Origin: Leuconostoc suionicum
Lineage (GTDB): Bacteria > Bacillota > Bacilli > Lactobacillales > Lactobacillaceae
Assembly: GCF_001891125.1 (NCBI RefSeq)
Contig: NZ_CP015247.1
Location: 1,010,501-1,074,500, forward strand
Direction of reading: 5' to 3'
Length of the DNA stretch: 64,000 nucleotides
The position numbers were made by a program, and so were the translations under genes. Of this stretch, positions 23,503 to 32,617 are shown one piece after another; position 1 is the stretch's first letter; every line of letters begins with the position of its first letter. The notes under the pieces were generated by a model. That model was not told the DNA's origin. It worked only from the letters and a program-made list of their open reading frames with translations, and did no database searches.

Positions 23503-25756
23503 GGAAGAACGTGCGCAACTTAAATTATTACCAATTCGTGGCTATTGCGATTGGAAAGGTATTCCTTACACAACGGAGACTCCCACTGAGTTACGCATGG
23601 TTGATCACGATAGTTTGGTGGTTAGAACAAAATTAAACCGTTTTGTCTGGAACTCGACTGGTGTTAAAGGGGATTTAGTTGATTTCATTCACTACTACGA
23701 ATTAGGCAAATCAGATGGTGACAGTAAAGGTGCCGCTATTAAAAATCAACTGGCCTACGCGCGCTTTGTCAAAGGTGAAAATATTGATGTCTCTAAACTG
23801 TACGAAGACAACACACCGCGTTACAAGTTTGATTATGACAAGGTCTTCAAAACTCAAGAAACAAACGTATCCAAAGATTATTTAGTTAATCAACGCAAGC
23901 TCAATCCACAGTTCGTTGACAATTTATTGAAAAGTGGCGCAGTGGTACAAGGTAGCCGTTACCGTGAAGGTGATAAGTTGCATCAAAACCCCGTCATCTT
24001 TCCCTGGAAGGATGTGAATGGCAAAATTGTGGGCGCTGATCGTCAAGGGACTGAACAAGACTTTGAACATTACAAAAAGCGTGGCACATCCAAAAAAATC
24101 TTTGCTGGCAGTGATACCTCAACGGGTTATAACCTCTCATTTGGTTCAGGTAACAAAACATTGATTTTATTTGAAAGCCCAATTGACTTATTGAGTTATG
24201 CCCAACAAAACCATCAAGACATGGTGAAAATTAACGCCACGCTGTTGTCTGTGTCTGGAACTGATGCGAAACGTGGCTTGCAATATTTGAATGATGCGGT
24301 TGCGGCTAAGCAAGCCAAATTTAATAAGATCATTGTGGCTTTTGATAATGATGTCGCAGGATTTAAAGCCGCAGATTACTTTGATCGATTTAGTTTTAAA
24401 AATCCAATTACTGGTGAAGCGATTGAAGCAGAGCGTCATATTCCCTTACAAGGCAAAGATTGGAACGAACAATTGAAAGCAGGAGTTACAGGGCGGCGCG
24501 TTATGAGTATGACGGATAATGCTAATCGCTTAGATGCCTTAGAAAAACTTGCAGTGCAAGAGACACAAACCGGTAAACCAGATTATGTGGATGTCAAAAT
24601 GAGTACCATTCAACCTGTTAAGCCAGCAGTTGACGAAAAAACACCGAAAAAGAGTAAAGAACGTCGTTCCAAAGCTGATCGTCGTAAGGAAAATGCTTTG
24701 AAGAATAAGCAGATAATTCAAGAGGCAATGGGAAAGGTGGCCAAGTACCAACAAGATCCCGCTGAACTTAAAAAGCTCCTTGACTTTACCGCGACTGGCT
24801 TAAATTATTCGGCTCGTAATTCAATGTTGATTCAACTACAAAATCCAAAAGCCACCTTGTTGAAAGGCTACAAACAATGGTCTGCTGATGGCATCCAAGT
24901 TAATAAGGGTGAAAAGGGCATCAAAATATTTGGCGCCCCAACCAACTTAAAAACAATCATTGCTGCCAATGGCGAAAAAATACGCTGGTCTGATGCGACA
25001 CCTGAACAAAAGCAATTAGCCAATAACAAGCAATTGGAAGTCCGCAGTGTTAAACATTATCCAGTCGAAACCGTGTTTGATGTTCGCCAAACGAATGCCA
25101 CAGCTGAGCAATTGCCAAGTATGTTACCGAATCGTCCAATTGACTTAGCCACTGATAAAAGTCCAAAACATTTGGATGCGGCCTATAAAACGTTGTTGAC
25201 GTTCGCCGACAAGCTTAAAGTGCCCGTCATTGACCAAGGTGTGGACGAACAAATTGCCAAGCGGCCAATGACCTGGCAAGGGCAAGCAAAAGGTGCTTTT
25301 GTCCAATCAAAAACTAATAAGGATGAAAAATATATTCTGTTGCGCAGTGATCTTACCCCAACCGATAAAATTCACACCTTAGCGCATGAAATAGCGCACG
25401 CGCAGCTTCATTCCTTGCAAAGTCAAAATAATTGGCCCACAGCCATTAAAGAAACGCAGGCAGAGTTATCCAGCTATGTGATTACTAAAAACTTAGGCAT
25501 TGAGCCTGGTGAGAAAAGCGTTGATTATATTGCGGGTTGGTCAAAGAATTTAAAGGCGCTAGAGGGTCAAAACACTGGCAAGATCATTAGTCAGGCACTC
25601 AAAGCTAGTACCGATGTTACTCAGTATCTATCGGATAACTTGAGCAACGGTGAAGTTCGTCAGCCAAAAACAACAAAATTGCTTAAGCCTGATAAGTTAG
25701 CGGTTGTCGAACAAAACTATCAGGCCATTAATCAAACAAGTACACGACACATATAA
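23489..25756 (+). CDS. ltrC: LtrC-like protein: TOPRIM, ArdC N-terminal and metallopeptidase domains
   Basis: The protein has 755 residues and starts at ATG 23489 behind TTGGAGG. Residues 1-340 form a DUF3991/TOPRIM-like part (GDLVDFIHYYELGK; ILFESPIDLLSYAQQ; IIVAFDNDVAGFKAADYF), suggesting primase-like action. After a basic linker comes an ArdC N-terminal (DUF1738-like) domain (LLDFTATGLNYSARNSMLIQ; WSADGIQVNKGEKGIKIF), a single-stranded-DNA-binding antirestriction fold. Near residue 630 is HTLAHEIAHAQLH, an HExxH zinc site of the ImmA/IrrE type. This matches LtrC of lactococcal conjugative elements. It probably enters or acts in the recipient to prime or protect incoming DNA. Confidence 0.9.
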   Translation: MAISKEERAQLKLLPIRGYCDWKGIPYTTETPTELRMVDHDSLVVRTKLNRFVWNSTGVKGDLVDFIHYYELGKSDGDSKGAAIKNQLAYARFVKGENIDVSKLYEDNTPRYKFDYDKVFKTQETNVSKDYLVNQRKLNPQFVDNLLKSGAVVQGSRYREGDKLHQNPVIFPWKDVNGKIVGADRQGTEQDFEHYKKRGTSKKIFAGSDTSTGYNLSFGSGNKTLILFESPIDLLSYAQQNHQDMVKINATLLSVSGTDAKRGLQYLNDAVAAKQAKFNKIIVAFDNDVAGFKAADYFDRFSFKNPITGEAIEAERHIPLQGKDWNEQLKAGVTGRRVMSMTDNANRLDALEKLAVQETQTGKPDYVDVKMSTIQPVKPAVDEKTPKKSKERRSKADRRKENALKNKQIIQEAMGKVAKYQQDPAELKKLLDFTATGLNYSARNSMLIQLQNPKATLLKGYKQWSADGIQVNKGEKGIKIFGAPTNLKTIIAANGEKIRWSDATPEQKQLANNKQLEVRSVKHYPVETVFDVRQTNATAEQLPSMLPNRPIDLATDKSPKHLDAAYKTLLTFADKLKVPVIDQGVDEQIAKRPMTWQGQAKGAFVQSKTNKDEKYILLRSDLTPTDKIHTLAHEIAHAQLHSLQSQNNWPTAIKETQAELSSYVITKNLGIEPGEKSVDYIAGWSKNLKALEGQNTGKIISQALKASTDVTQYLSDNLSNGEVRQPKTTKLLKPDKLAVVEQNYQAINQTSTRHI

Positions 25757-25769
25757 AAGGAGCAAACAC

Positions 25770-26252
25770 ATGTCACAAGAAAACATTCAAGAAGTTACAG
25801 GTTTTATCACAGGCATTACAAAGTCTGCTGAAGTTAATATTTTATCCTTCCAAGAAAAGGGTCAACCAGGTGCCATTGCTTTGACAATTGAAACCAGGCG
25901 CTACCACGAATTATTTCCAGCAGGCGATCCAATTTTAGGTATTGAAATGGTGGCCGTATTACAACAAGTTGGCAAGAAATTACAAGTGGTCTCAATTTAT
26001 GATCCCGAAGGTGGTTTTATTGCCGCTGATGAGGTGCCAGAACTTGGCCAATTGAATCATCAATTAGATGATGTCAAAAGCACTGATGTCTACACAAGTT
26101 TAATCGCTGACCGACAAAAAGCAGTCGATCACATTGATGCGAGTACAAGCGAATTAGAAGAATTAGCCAGAGAGCATGATGCTGCAATTCAAGTCCCTGA
26201 AAGCAAGACGAATTATGGTGATCCCGTCACCGACCAGGGAGGAAATGAATGA
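25770..26252 (+). CDS. Hypothetical protein between ltrC and the Clp-like ATPase, 160 aa
   Basis: ATG 25770 follows AAAAGGAG. The first ~100 residues look like a small beta-rich domain (VTGFITGITKSAEVNILSFQ; PILGIEMVAVLQQVGKKLQV), and the rest is an acidic helical tail. It overlaps the ATPase start by 4 bp, so the two are coupled. It could be an adaptor for the ATPase. No known family. Confidence 0.75.
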   Translation: MSQENIQEVTGFITGITKSAEVNILSFQEKGQPGAIALTIETRRYHELFPAGDPILGIEMVAVLQQVGKKLQVVSIYDPEGGFIAADEVPELGQLNHQLDDVKSTDVYTSLIADRQKAVDHIDASTSELEELAREHDAAIQVPESKTNYGDPVTDQGGNE

Positions 26253-28147
26253 TTGAATTAAAACACAACAATTCCACACCATACCTTGATCGCTATACAA
26301 CAGACATTAGTGTCAAAGTGATGTCTGATCCAGAAAAATATCATGCCTACGAACGTGAAAGTATTACGCGTCGTATCATGGTCTCCTTGATGAAACAGAT
26401 TCAAAATGCGCCTTTATTAGTTGGGCTACCTGGCGTTGGTAAAACAGCCATTGTAGAGGATTTGGCACGCCAATTGTTAAGCACCTCAGTTTCTTCCCTC
26501 AAAGGCAAACACTTAGTTCAAATTAGTTTGGCCAACTTGATGAAAAGCAGTGATGGTGAGTCATTTGCGCATAAATTCCAAGCCATCATTGATGAATTAA
26601 TTGTCAATAAAGACACTGTAATTGCTTTTATTGATGAAATTCATCAAATTGTTGGTACTGGTGCTGAAACATCAGGCAGTTCATTGGATGCGGGTAATAT
26701 TATCAAACCAGCTCTGAGTCGTGATGACCTCCAAATTATTGGAGCAACGACTACGAAAGAATTTCACGAATATGTGGCGCGTGATGGCGCACTGATGCGG
26801 CGATTTGATTTGATTGAAGTGCCAGAACTGAGCTTTGAACAAACGAAACGTGTTTTAGCTAAAGTCGCCCTACAACTAAATAACGGCATTGAAGTGCCAG
26901 AAATAGTACAAGACAGAATTATGGCACTATCACAACGCTATATCACTGACCGTTACTTTCCTGAAAAGGCAATTATGTTGCTAGATGGCGCGTTAAGTGT
27001 CGCACGACTGGATAATCATCGAACGCTGTCAAATCAAGACGTAGCTACGATTATCCATGATGACTATCATGTGCCTGAATATGTCATTAATCAGACGATT
27101 GATGAACGATTATTGAACTTGTTACCAAGACTAAAAAGCCAGGTGATTGGTCAAGACACAGCCTTAGAAAAAGTTGCGATGAAACTGACTAATCGTGAGG
27201 CAGGACTAGCTGACACCTCAAAGCCTGAGTCATTTCTCTTTATGGGGCCAACAGGTGTTGGTAAGACTGAGACAGCCAAGCAACTAGCGCTAAATCTATT
27301 TGGCAACGCTCCAAACTTTATTCGCTTTGATATGTCAGAGTTTAAGTTTGCAGGGACTAGCCTAGAAAGATTTAAAGATCAACTCACGACTAGAGTCAGG
27401 CACACGCCTTATGCCGTATTATTGTTGGATGAAATTGAAAAGGCAGATCCAGAAGTCATGGATTTGCTTTTGCAGGTCTTAGATGATGGTCGTTTGAGTG
27501 ATGAATATGGGCGGGTCATTAACTTTAAAGACTTAGTCATTGTAATGACAACTAACTCAGGGGCCACAGCAGTGATGAATCGTGATGCTAAATCAGATGC
27601 TGTTAAAGAAGACAAAAAGCGTCAAGCAAACTTTGAAGAACAACTCGAAATTGCCTTGCAAAGTGATGGTTACCGTCCTGAGTTTATCGCTAGAATTGGT
27701 GCCATTATTGTCTTTGATGTCTTAAAGATGGCGGATATGGTGCGAATTGTTGAACTAAAATTGTCACGACTCAATCAACAAGCACAAGAGAGCGGCTTCA
27801 ATATTGTTTTTGACACACAAGAAGTAGCGCGTTATATTCCATCTTTTGACCTGGGCTTTGAGTATCTAAATGGTACACAGGAAGTCAGCTCACCAATTGC
27901 CAACTACATCGCAGACGTTGGTTATAAACCATCGCGAGGTGTCAGACCAATTGATGACACGATTGCTACGTATGTGAGTGATCCAGTGTCTGCCGCAATT
28001 ATCCAAAAGCGACAAGGACTAGGACAGGACTTTGATACTTTCATCTTTAGAGCCATTGGTAATCCACCATCTTTGACAAGTCCTTATGGTGAATGGCAAG
28101 TTGTGGTTTCCACAGCTAAGGAGGCAGCAGACAATGAAGCTATTTAA
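26249..28147 (+). CDS. Clp/HSP100-like double AAA+ ATPase of the conjugation operon
   Basis: The protein has 632 residues with two AAA+ modules: Walker A GLPGVGKT and Walker B IAFIDEIHQ in the first, GPTGVGKTETAK and VLLLDEIEKADPEVMD in the second, then RPEFIARIGAIIVF. Compared with ClpC/ClpA it lacks the N-terminal substrate domain (it begins just before D1) and the ClpP-binding loop that normally lies between the sensor region (TTNSGA) and RPEF. It should therefore remodel or disassemble proteins without feeding ClpP. Its place between an LtrC-like and a VirD4-like gene suggests that it works on the relaxosome or the secretion apparatus. Confidence 0.9.
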   Translation: MIELKHNNSTPYLDRYTTDISVKVMSDPEKYHAYERESITRRIMVSLMKQIQNAPLLVGLPGVGKTAIVEDLARQLLSTSVSSLKGKHLVQISLANLMKSSDGESFAHKFQAIIDELIVNKDTVIAFIDEIHQIVGTGAETSGSSLDAGNIIKPALSRDDLQIIGATTTKEFHEYVARDGALMRRFDLIEVPELSFEQTKRVLAKVALQLNNGIEVPEIVQDRIMALSQRYITDRYFPEKAIMLLDGALSVARLDNHRTLSNQDVATIIHDDYHVPEYVINQTIDERLLNLLPRLKSQVIGQDTALEKVAMKLTNREAGLADTSKPESFLFMGPTGVGKTETAKQLALNLFGNAPNFIRFDMSEFKFAGTSLERFKDQLTTRVRHTPYAVLLLDEIEKADPEVMDLLLQVLDDGRLSDEYGRVINFKDLVIVMTTNSGATAVMNRDAKSDAVKEDKKRQANFEEQLEIALQSDGYRPEFIARIGAIIVFDVLKMADMVRIVELKLSRLNQQAQESGFNIVFDTQEVARYIPSFDLGFEYLNGTQEVSSPIANYIADVGYKPSRGVRPIDDTIATYVSDPVSAAIIQKRQGLGQDFDTFIFRAIGNPPSLTSPYGEWQVVVSTAKEAADNEAI

Positions 28148-31100
28148 AAAAGATTATCGTGCCGAAAGACAATTTATGCGCGAGAGTTACATTCGTTGGC
28201 GTGGTCGTCCCTGGTTCTTATGGCTGTATGGCATTATAGCAACTATTGGAGTGATATTCATATCGCTTTACGTCACTATTATGGTTGACTTGTTGGTTAG
28301 AGTTGTTGGCCCATATATTCAAGCCTTCAAGTTCTATATGCAAAGTGGTGTCGCTCAATGGCCAGAATTCAACGATGTCATGAACATGACCGCCACGGTG
28401 CTCAATCCACTCAATATTTTCACCATTCTCTTTAGGCTCACTTTAGTGACAGGTATTGTGTTGATTCTGTGCCTGTTACTACTAATCAAAAAATATGTCT
28501 TCCAACGTATTTATGACTGGTATCAATTGTTTAGAGACCAAACGCGTAATACTAACCGTTTTGCGGAAGTCCGTGAGGTGGATAAAGTTTATAAATTGAT
28601 TCCTGATCGCAATAAGAATTTTAAGGGTCGCCCAGGCCAACCAGTGCTGCACACACAAGGATACACCCTCGAATTCTTTATGATTCATCCGTTCCTGTGG
28701 GCGTGGCAATGGGTTAAGCGGCCACTAGGTATGAATTCACTAGAATTTAGCGGGGTGTACAAAAAAATACGTCCCGTTTTACTGGAACGTTTGCCAAAGC
28801 TATTTGAAAAGCAACTGAATGTTCAAGGCGGTTTTGATGGCTTTTACTGGGTAGACACCAGTAACACCCATTCCAAGACAACTGGGATGACGCGTTCCTC
28901 AAAAGACCAAATGCGTGGGTATACCCTAATTGACATCATTCGTCGTGCCGAAATCAAATGGAACATTATTGATACTGATGCCAAAAACGAAGATGCCAAA
29001 ATGAGCTACAAGTCCTTACGCACAGCAGGTTATGACGTGAAATTACTCAATATCATGGAGCCAAGTGAGTCTGAGTCCTGGAATCCACTTGAAATAGCGA
29101 TTGATTATGCCTTTGATGGTGATTGGGACAGTGCCAATACGGAACTACGTAAGGTTGTACAAGTCATTGGTGGTTCCAGTGGTGAAGAAAGTAGCCACAA
29201 GGATATTTGGGATAGTGCCGCTGAAAGTACCATTCAAGCAGTCATGCTCACGGTGCTCGATATTGCTGTACGTCACCAGGACAAATCAATGGTAACCATC
29301 TCAAACGTCTTGCAATTCATCAATGATATGAATAAGTTCACGGATAAGGAAGGTGATGGCTTAACTAAGTACATTACTAATATTGGTAAACTACCGCGAA
29401 CACCAGCGCGAAATATGATTATTCTAAACGCCGCTGAGTACCTATCTGCCACAGGGGATACAAAATCATCAATTTCTTTCTCAGTTATGAATCGTTTGAA
29501 TTTGTTTGCCTCAGAGTCAATCACACGTTTGACAACCTTCAACACTATCAATTTGACCGATTTAGGGTTTCCAAGAATGCTAAAGATTAAGTTCTCTGAC
29601 CGCTATAAAGGGGTTCATGTTAGCATTCATGTTTATGAATCAGGTAAAAAGCATGCAATAGAAAAGGACAAGCTAACCGTGTCCCAATCAGGCACGCTAA
29701 CTTATCCGATTCATAACCATTTACCCGTCTCATGGCAAATTGAGTTGTCACTCGATAATGACGGCAATTCAATTGCGATGCGTAAACAAAGGTTTACGTT
29801 GACTGGTAAGATTGTACAACGAAAATTACTCAATGGCAAGATTAAGCGTGACTTGTTTTCTAAGCAGCCTGTCATCCAATGCCTGGTCGATCAGATTAAA
29901 CCACAAGGTACTACTGAGACACCAGGTGTCACCTTGCGTTACTCAGAAAATCCAATGGCAGTCTTCATCATCACGCCACAATCTAACGATGATTTCTCCG
30001 CTTTGTCCAGCTTGTTTATCTCACAAGTTTTCTCAGTCAATACGGACATTGCATCAACGATTACCCGCAGGAAAATGGACAGTTGGATACTTTATAAGCT
30101 CAATGAGTTTTCTATGTTCCCACGTATCCCGGGCTTCACGAACATTCTAACGCATGGTTTAACCTACGGGCATTTGGTGGATTTGTATATTCAAACCTTA
30201 ACACAACCACGATTGCATTATTCTGAAATGGAAACCAATGACATCAATGGTAACACGGGTAACTGGTTCAACATTTTAACTAATGATGAGCAAACAAATG
30301 AAGCCTTATCCAAGCAATTAGGTGAGGTTGAAGTCCAAACCGAATCAGTCAATTCACAGATTGGCTTAGATCGTCAAGATCGTGGTAACCGTCATGCACA
30401 AGTTAGCAAGGTTCGGCTGTTAGATGCCAAAGAAATTAGTGAATTGAGTCCGCGTGAGATGATTACCATCCGTACGATTAAACGTGCGGATAAGAAGGGA
30501 AGATCAGTTAGACCTTTGCCAATTTTCTCTACGGGTGCTTATAGAATGCCGTTTGCCTATGAATTATTGGGCAAGCAGTATTCACTTGATTACTATACGG
30601 CAGACTTGAACATCAAAGCGCAGCATAACGATTTGAAATATGATGACCTCTATCATGACTTTGTGCCTTACTTTGATGAGCTAGATCAACAAGTTCAACT
30701 AGAAATTGAAGAAGAAGGCGCAGGTGGCAATCAAATTGATCATCGTCAATTCAATACGTTAGCAAATGATGAAATCAACAACATTTTGGCCAAAGCGCAT
30801 CAAGGTATCGAAACAGATGAAGTGCAAACACAACAAGAACTCTCTGATGAGAAACGTTACTTGCAGTGGAAACATGACTTTAACCCTGATGAGCCATTTA
30901 TGACCGAAGAACAATTAGATAATGTTGAGCTACGTCAAATCGTAGAGAAATCCATCAAAATGAGGATACCGCGCTCAAATAAAACAGAAGAACAAAACAG
31001 CGCCGTTGCTTACTTAAATCGTGGCAAATATCTGACACTTTCTGGCAACAACAATAACGGTAAAGTTCTAAGATTACTAAACAACGAACCCGCCTACATG

Positions 31101-31154
31101 TGGGAAATATATAAGCAGCTTAACGCTACAACAACTCAAGGAGAAGTCGAATGA
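28134..31154 (+). CDS. VirD4/TraG-like coupling protein with a degenerate nucleotide site
   Basis: The protein has 1006 residues. ATG 28134 lies inside the ATPase gene's end with AAGGAGG upstream. The N-terminus has membrane helices (WLYGIIATIGVIFISLYVTI and two more by residue ~125). The T4CP core is recognisable, but key residues deviate. The P-loop reads GMTRSSKD (about 251-258), where GPTRSGKT/S is expected. The Walker B-like region is AVFIITPQSNDDFSALSSLF, and the usual DEF is NEF (KLNEFSMFPRIPGF, about 656). These proteins pump the DNA-relaxase complex into the secretion channel. Either the family branch tolerates this, or the protein is structural and relies on another ATPase. Confidence 0.8.
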   Translation: MKLFKKDYRAERQFMRESYIRWRGRPWFLWLYGIIATIGVIFISLYVTIMVDLLVRVVGPYIQAFKFYMQSGVAQWPEFNDVMNMTATVLNPLNIFTILFRLTLVTGIVLILCLLLLIKKYVFQRIYDWYQLFRDQTRNTNRFAEVREVDKVYKLIPDRNKNFKGRPGQPVLHTQGYTLEFFMIHPFLWAWQWVKRPLGMNSLEFSGVYKKIRPVLLERLPKLFEKQLNVQGGFDGFYWVDTSNTHSKTTGMTRSSKDQMRGYTLIDIIRRAEIKWNIIDTDAKNEDAKMSYKSLRTAGYDVKLLNIMEPSESESWNPLEIAIDYAFDGDWDSANTELRKVVQVIGGSSGEESSHKDIWDSAAESTIQAVMLTVLDIAVRHQDKSMVTISNVLQFINDMNKFTDKEGDGLTKYITNIGKLPRTPARNMIILNAAEYLSATGDTKSSISFSVMNRLNLFASESITRLTTFNTINLTDLGFPRMLKIKFSDRYKGVHVSIHVYESGKKHAIEKDKLTVSQSGTLTYPIHNHLPVSWQIELSLDNDGNSIAMRKQRFTLTGKIVQRKLLNGKIKRDLFSKQPVIQCLVDQIKPQGTTETPGVTLRYSENPMAVFIITPQSNDDFSALSSLFISQVFSVNTDIASTITRRKMDSWILYKLNEFSMFPRIPGFTNILTHGLTYGHLVDLYIQTLTQPRLHYSEMETNDINGNTGNWFNILTNDEQTNEALSKQLGEVEVQTESVNSQIGLDRQDRGNRHAQVSKVRLLDAKEISELSPREMITIRTIKRADKKGRSVRPLPIFSTGAYRMPFAYELLGKQYSLDYYTADLNIKAQHNDLKYDDLYHDFVPYFDELDQQVQLEIEEEGAGGNQIDHRQFNTLANDEINNILAKAHQGIETDEVQTQQELSDEKRYLQWKHDFNPDEPFMTEEQLDNVELRQIVEKSIKMRIPRSNKTEEQNSAVAYLNRGKYLTLSGNNNNGKVLRLLNNEPAYMWEIYKQLNATTTQGEVE

Positions 31155-31585
31155 CAAATCTAGTCTCGGGCCTCAATACATTAGCGGGTAGTTTACCAAC
31201 GTTACCTAATAATGGCCCAACAGCCGATTTTTACAATCAATGGTCGCAATACCTATCACCATTGCCACATATTTTCTTAACGCTGATCATGTTATTCATG
31301 CACAGCATTGCGTTAATTTTCTATTACATTGCGAATGCAGTCTTTACGGCTTATCAGTCATCTTTCAAGCTGTTAGACTTTATGAATATCTTCTTTGAGC
31401 CAAATAGCGATGTTTATCAAAATTGGAATTTAGGTAATATTCTCAAAGACTTCTTGTACCTGGGTTTTGTCATATTTGGCATCATGATGATGGTGCAGTG
31501 GATACAATATACCGCAACTTCTGGTCGCAAGGGCAGGGAATGGCCTAAGGGAATCACCATTACTGTTGGTGTCATTTCTGCTTTA

Positions 31586-32617
31586 GGCAGATTGCAAGAA
31601 TCATCCGAACACCGCATGTTTCTGAAAGACTTTTCGTGGTGATTGCCAGTTGAGCGTTTTCATTGGCCTGGCATTAATCCAATGATTAATTTGATCTAAT
31701 TCTTTCTGACTGATGGTTTCAATTTTGCGTTCTTTTGGGATAAAACGACGGACATATCGATTTAGCACTTCATTACTACCACGTTCTTCTGGTGAATATG
31801 GGTGTGCAAAATACATCGGTATGCCTAGCTGTTCTTCTATTTCATCATATTTTGCAAACTCTCGACCGTGATCAACTGTAATTGATTTAGCATTTTTTAT
31901 ACCCTTGAAAAACCTAATAATAGCTGGTGTCACTGCCTGACTATTGCGCCCACTGACATGTCTCATGATATGTTGTCGACTCAATCGTTCTGTGATGGTC
32001 ACTAAAACATCGCCACGTGTTTTACCAGATTGCATCGTATCAACTTCAAAATGACCAAATTCTTGTCTTAATTGGACAGCTTTTGGTCGTTTTTCAATTG
32101 AACGGCCATGAGCAAAAACACGTCTACGGCCGTCAGATTGACGTTTACGTCGAATACCTTTATCAGGTAAATCTGATAACTTAATTTTAAGCAAACCATG
32201 ATGAATCCAGTTGTAGATGGTCTTGAAAGCAATACCCAATACATGAGCAGCCGTTTCTGGTGACCACTTCAAGATACCAATGTGATGGTTCAAAAAAGCT
32301 GATATTTCAGGTGTTAGGGTCGGATGGCGACCGTGTTTGTGCCGATTACACTGGGCTAAATGATGAGCCTGTTGTGCATTGTATGGTTTAATTCGATTTA
32401 ACTCGTAGGTAATAGTTGCAGGAGAACGCTTTAAGAAACGGGCTATTTCTCGAGTTGAATGATTAAGTTTGATCATTGTTTCAATGACAGAACGTTCGTG
32501 AGCTGATAAACTAGAAGACATAAGCTGCAGATCCTTTATGGTTGATTTTAGTCAATTACCATTAAAGTCTCTGCAGTTTTTTTATGCAAGGTGTTCGGTT
32601 TAATTTTACAATCTGCC
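31586..32617 (-). mobile_element. IS1070-like element, copy 2
   Basis: This 1032-bp copy is in minus orientation, with target duplication TTTA on both sides. It interrupts the VirB6-like gene. The ends are the same as in copies 1 and 3. Confidence 0.95.
31601..32521 (-). CDS. IS30-family transposase (IS1070 copy 2)
   Basis: The 306-residue translation is identical to those at 1068 and 47585, with the helix-turn-helix and the DDE residues (EVDTM, VDHGREF, SNEVLNRY) intact. The gene reads opposite to the interrupted conjugation gene, so it probably does not help transcription across the operon. Confidence 0.95.
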   Translation of the reverse strand: MSSSLSAHERSVIETMIKLNHSTREIARFLKRSPATITYELNRIKPYNAQQAHHLAQCNRHKHGRHPTLTPEISAFLNHHIGILKWSPETAAHVLGIAFKTIYNWIHHGLLKIKLSDLPDKGIRRKRQSDGRRRVFAHGRSIEKRPKAVQLRQEFGHFEVDTMQSGKTRGDVLVTITERLSRQHIMRHVSGRNSQAVTPAIIRFFKGIKNAKSITVDHGREFAKYDEIEEQLGIPMYFAHPYSPEERGSNEVLNRYVRRFIPKERKIETISQKELDQINHWINARPMKTLNWQSPRKVFQKHAVFG

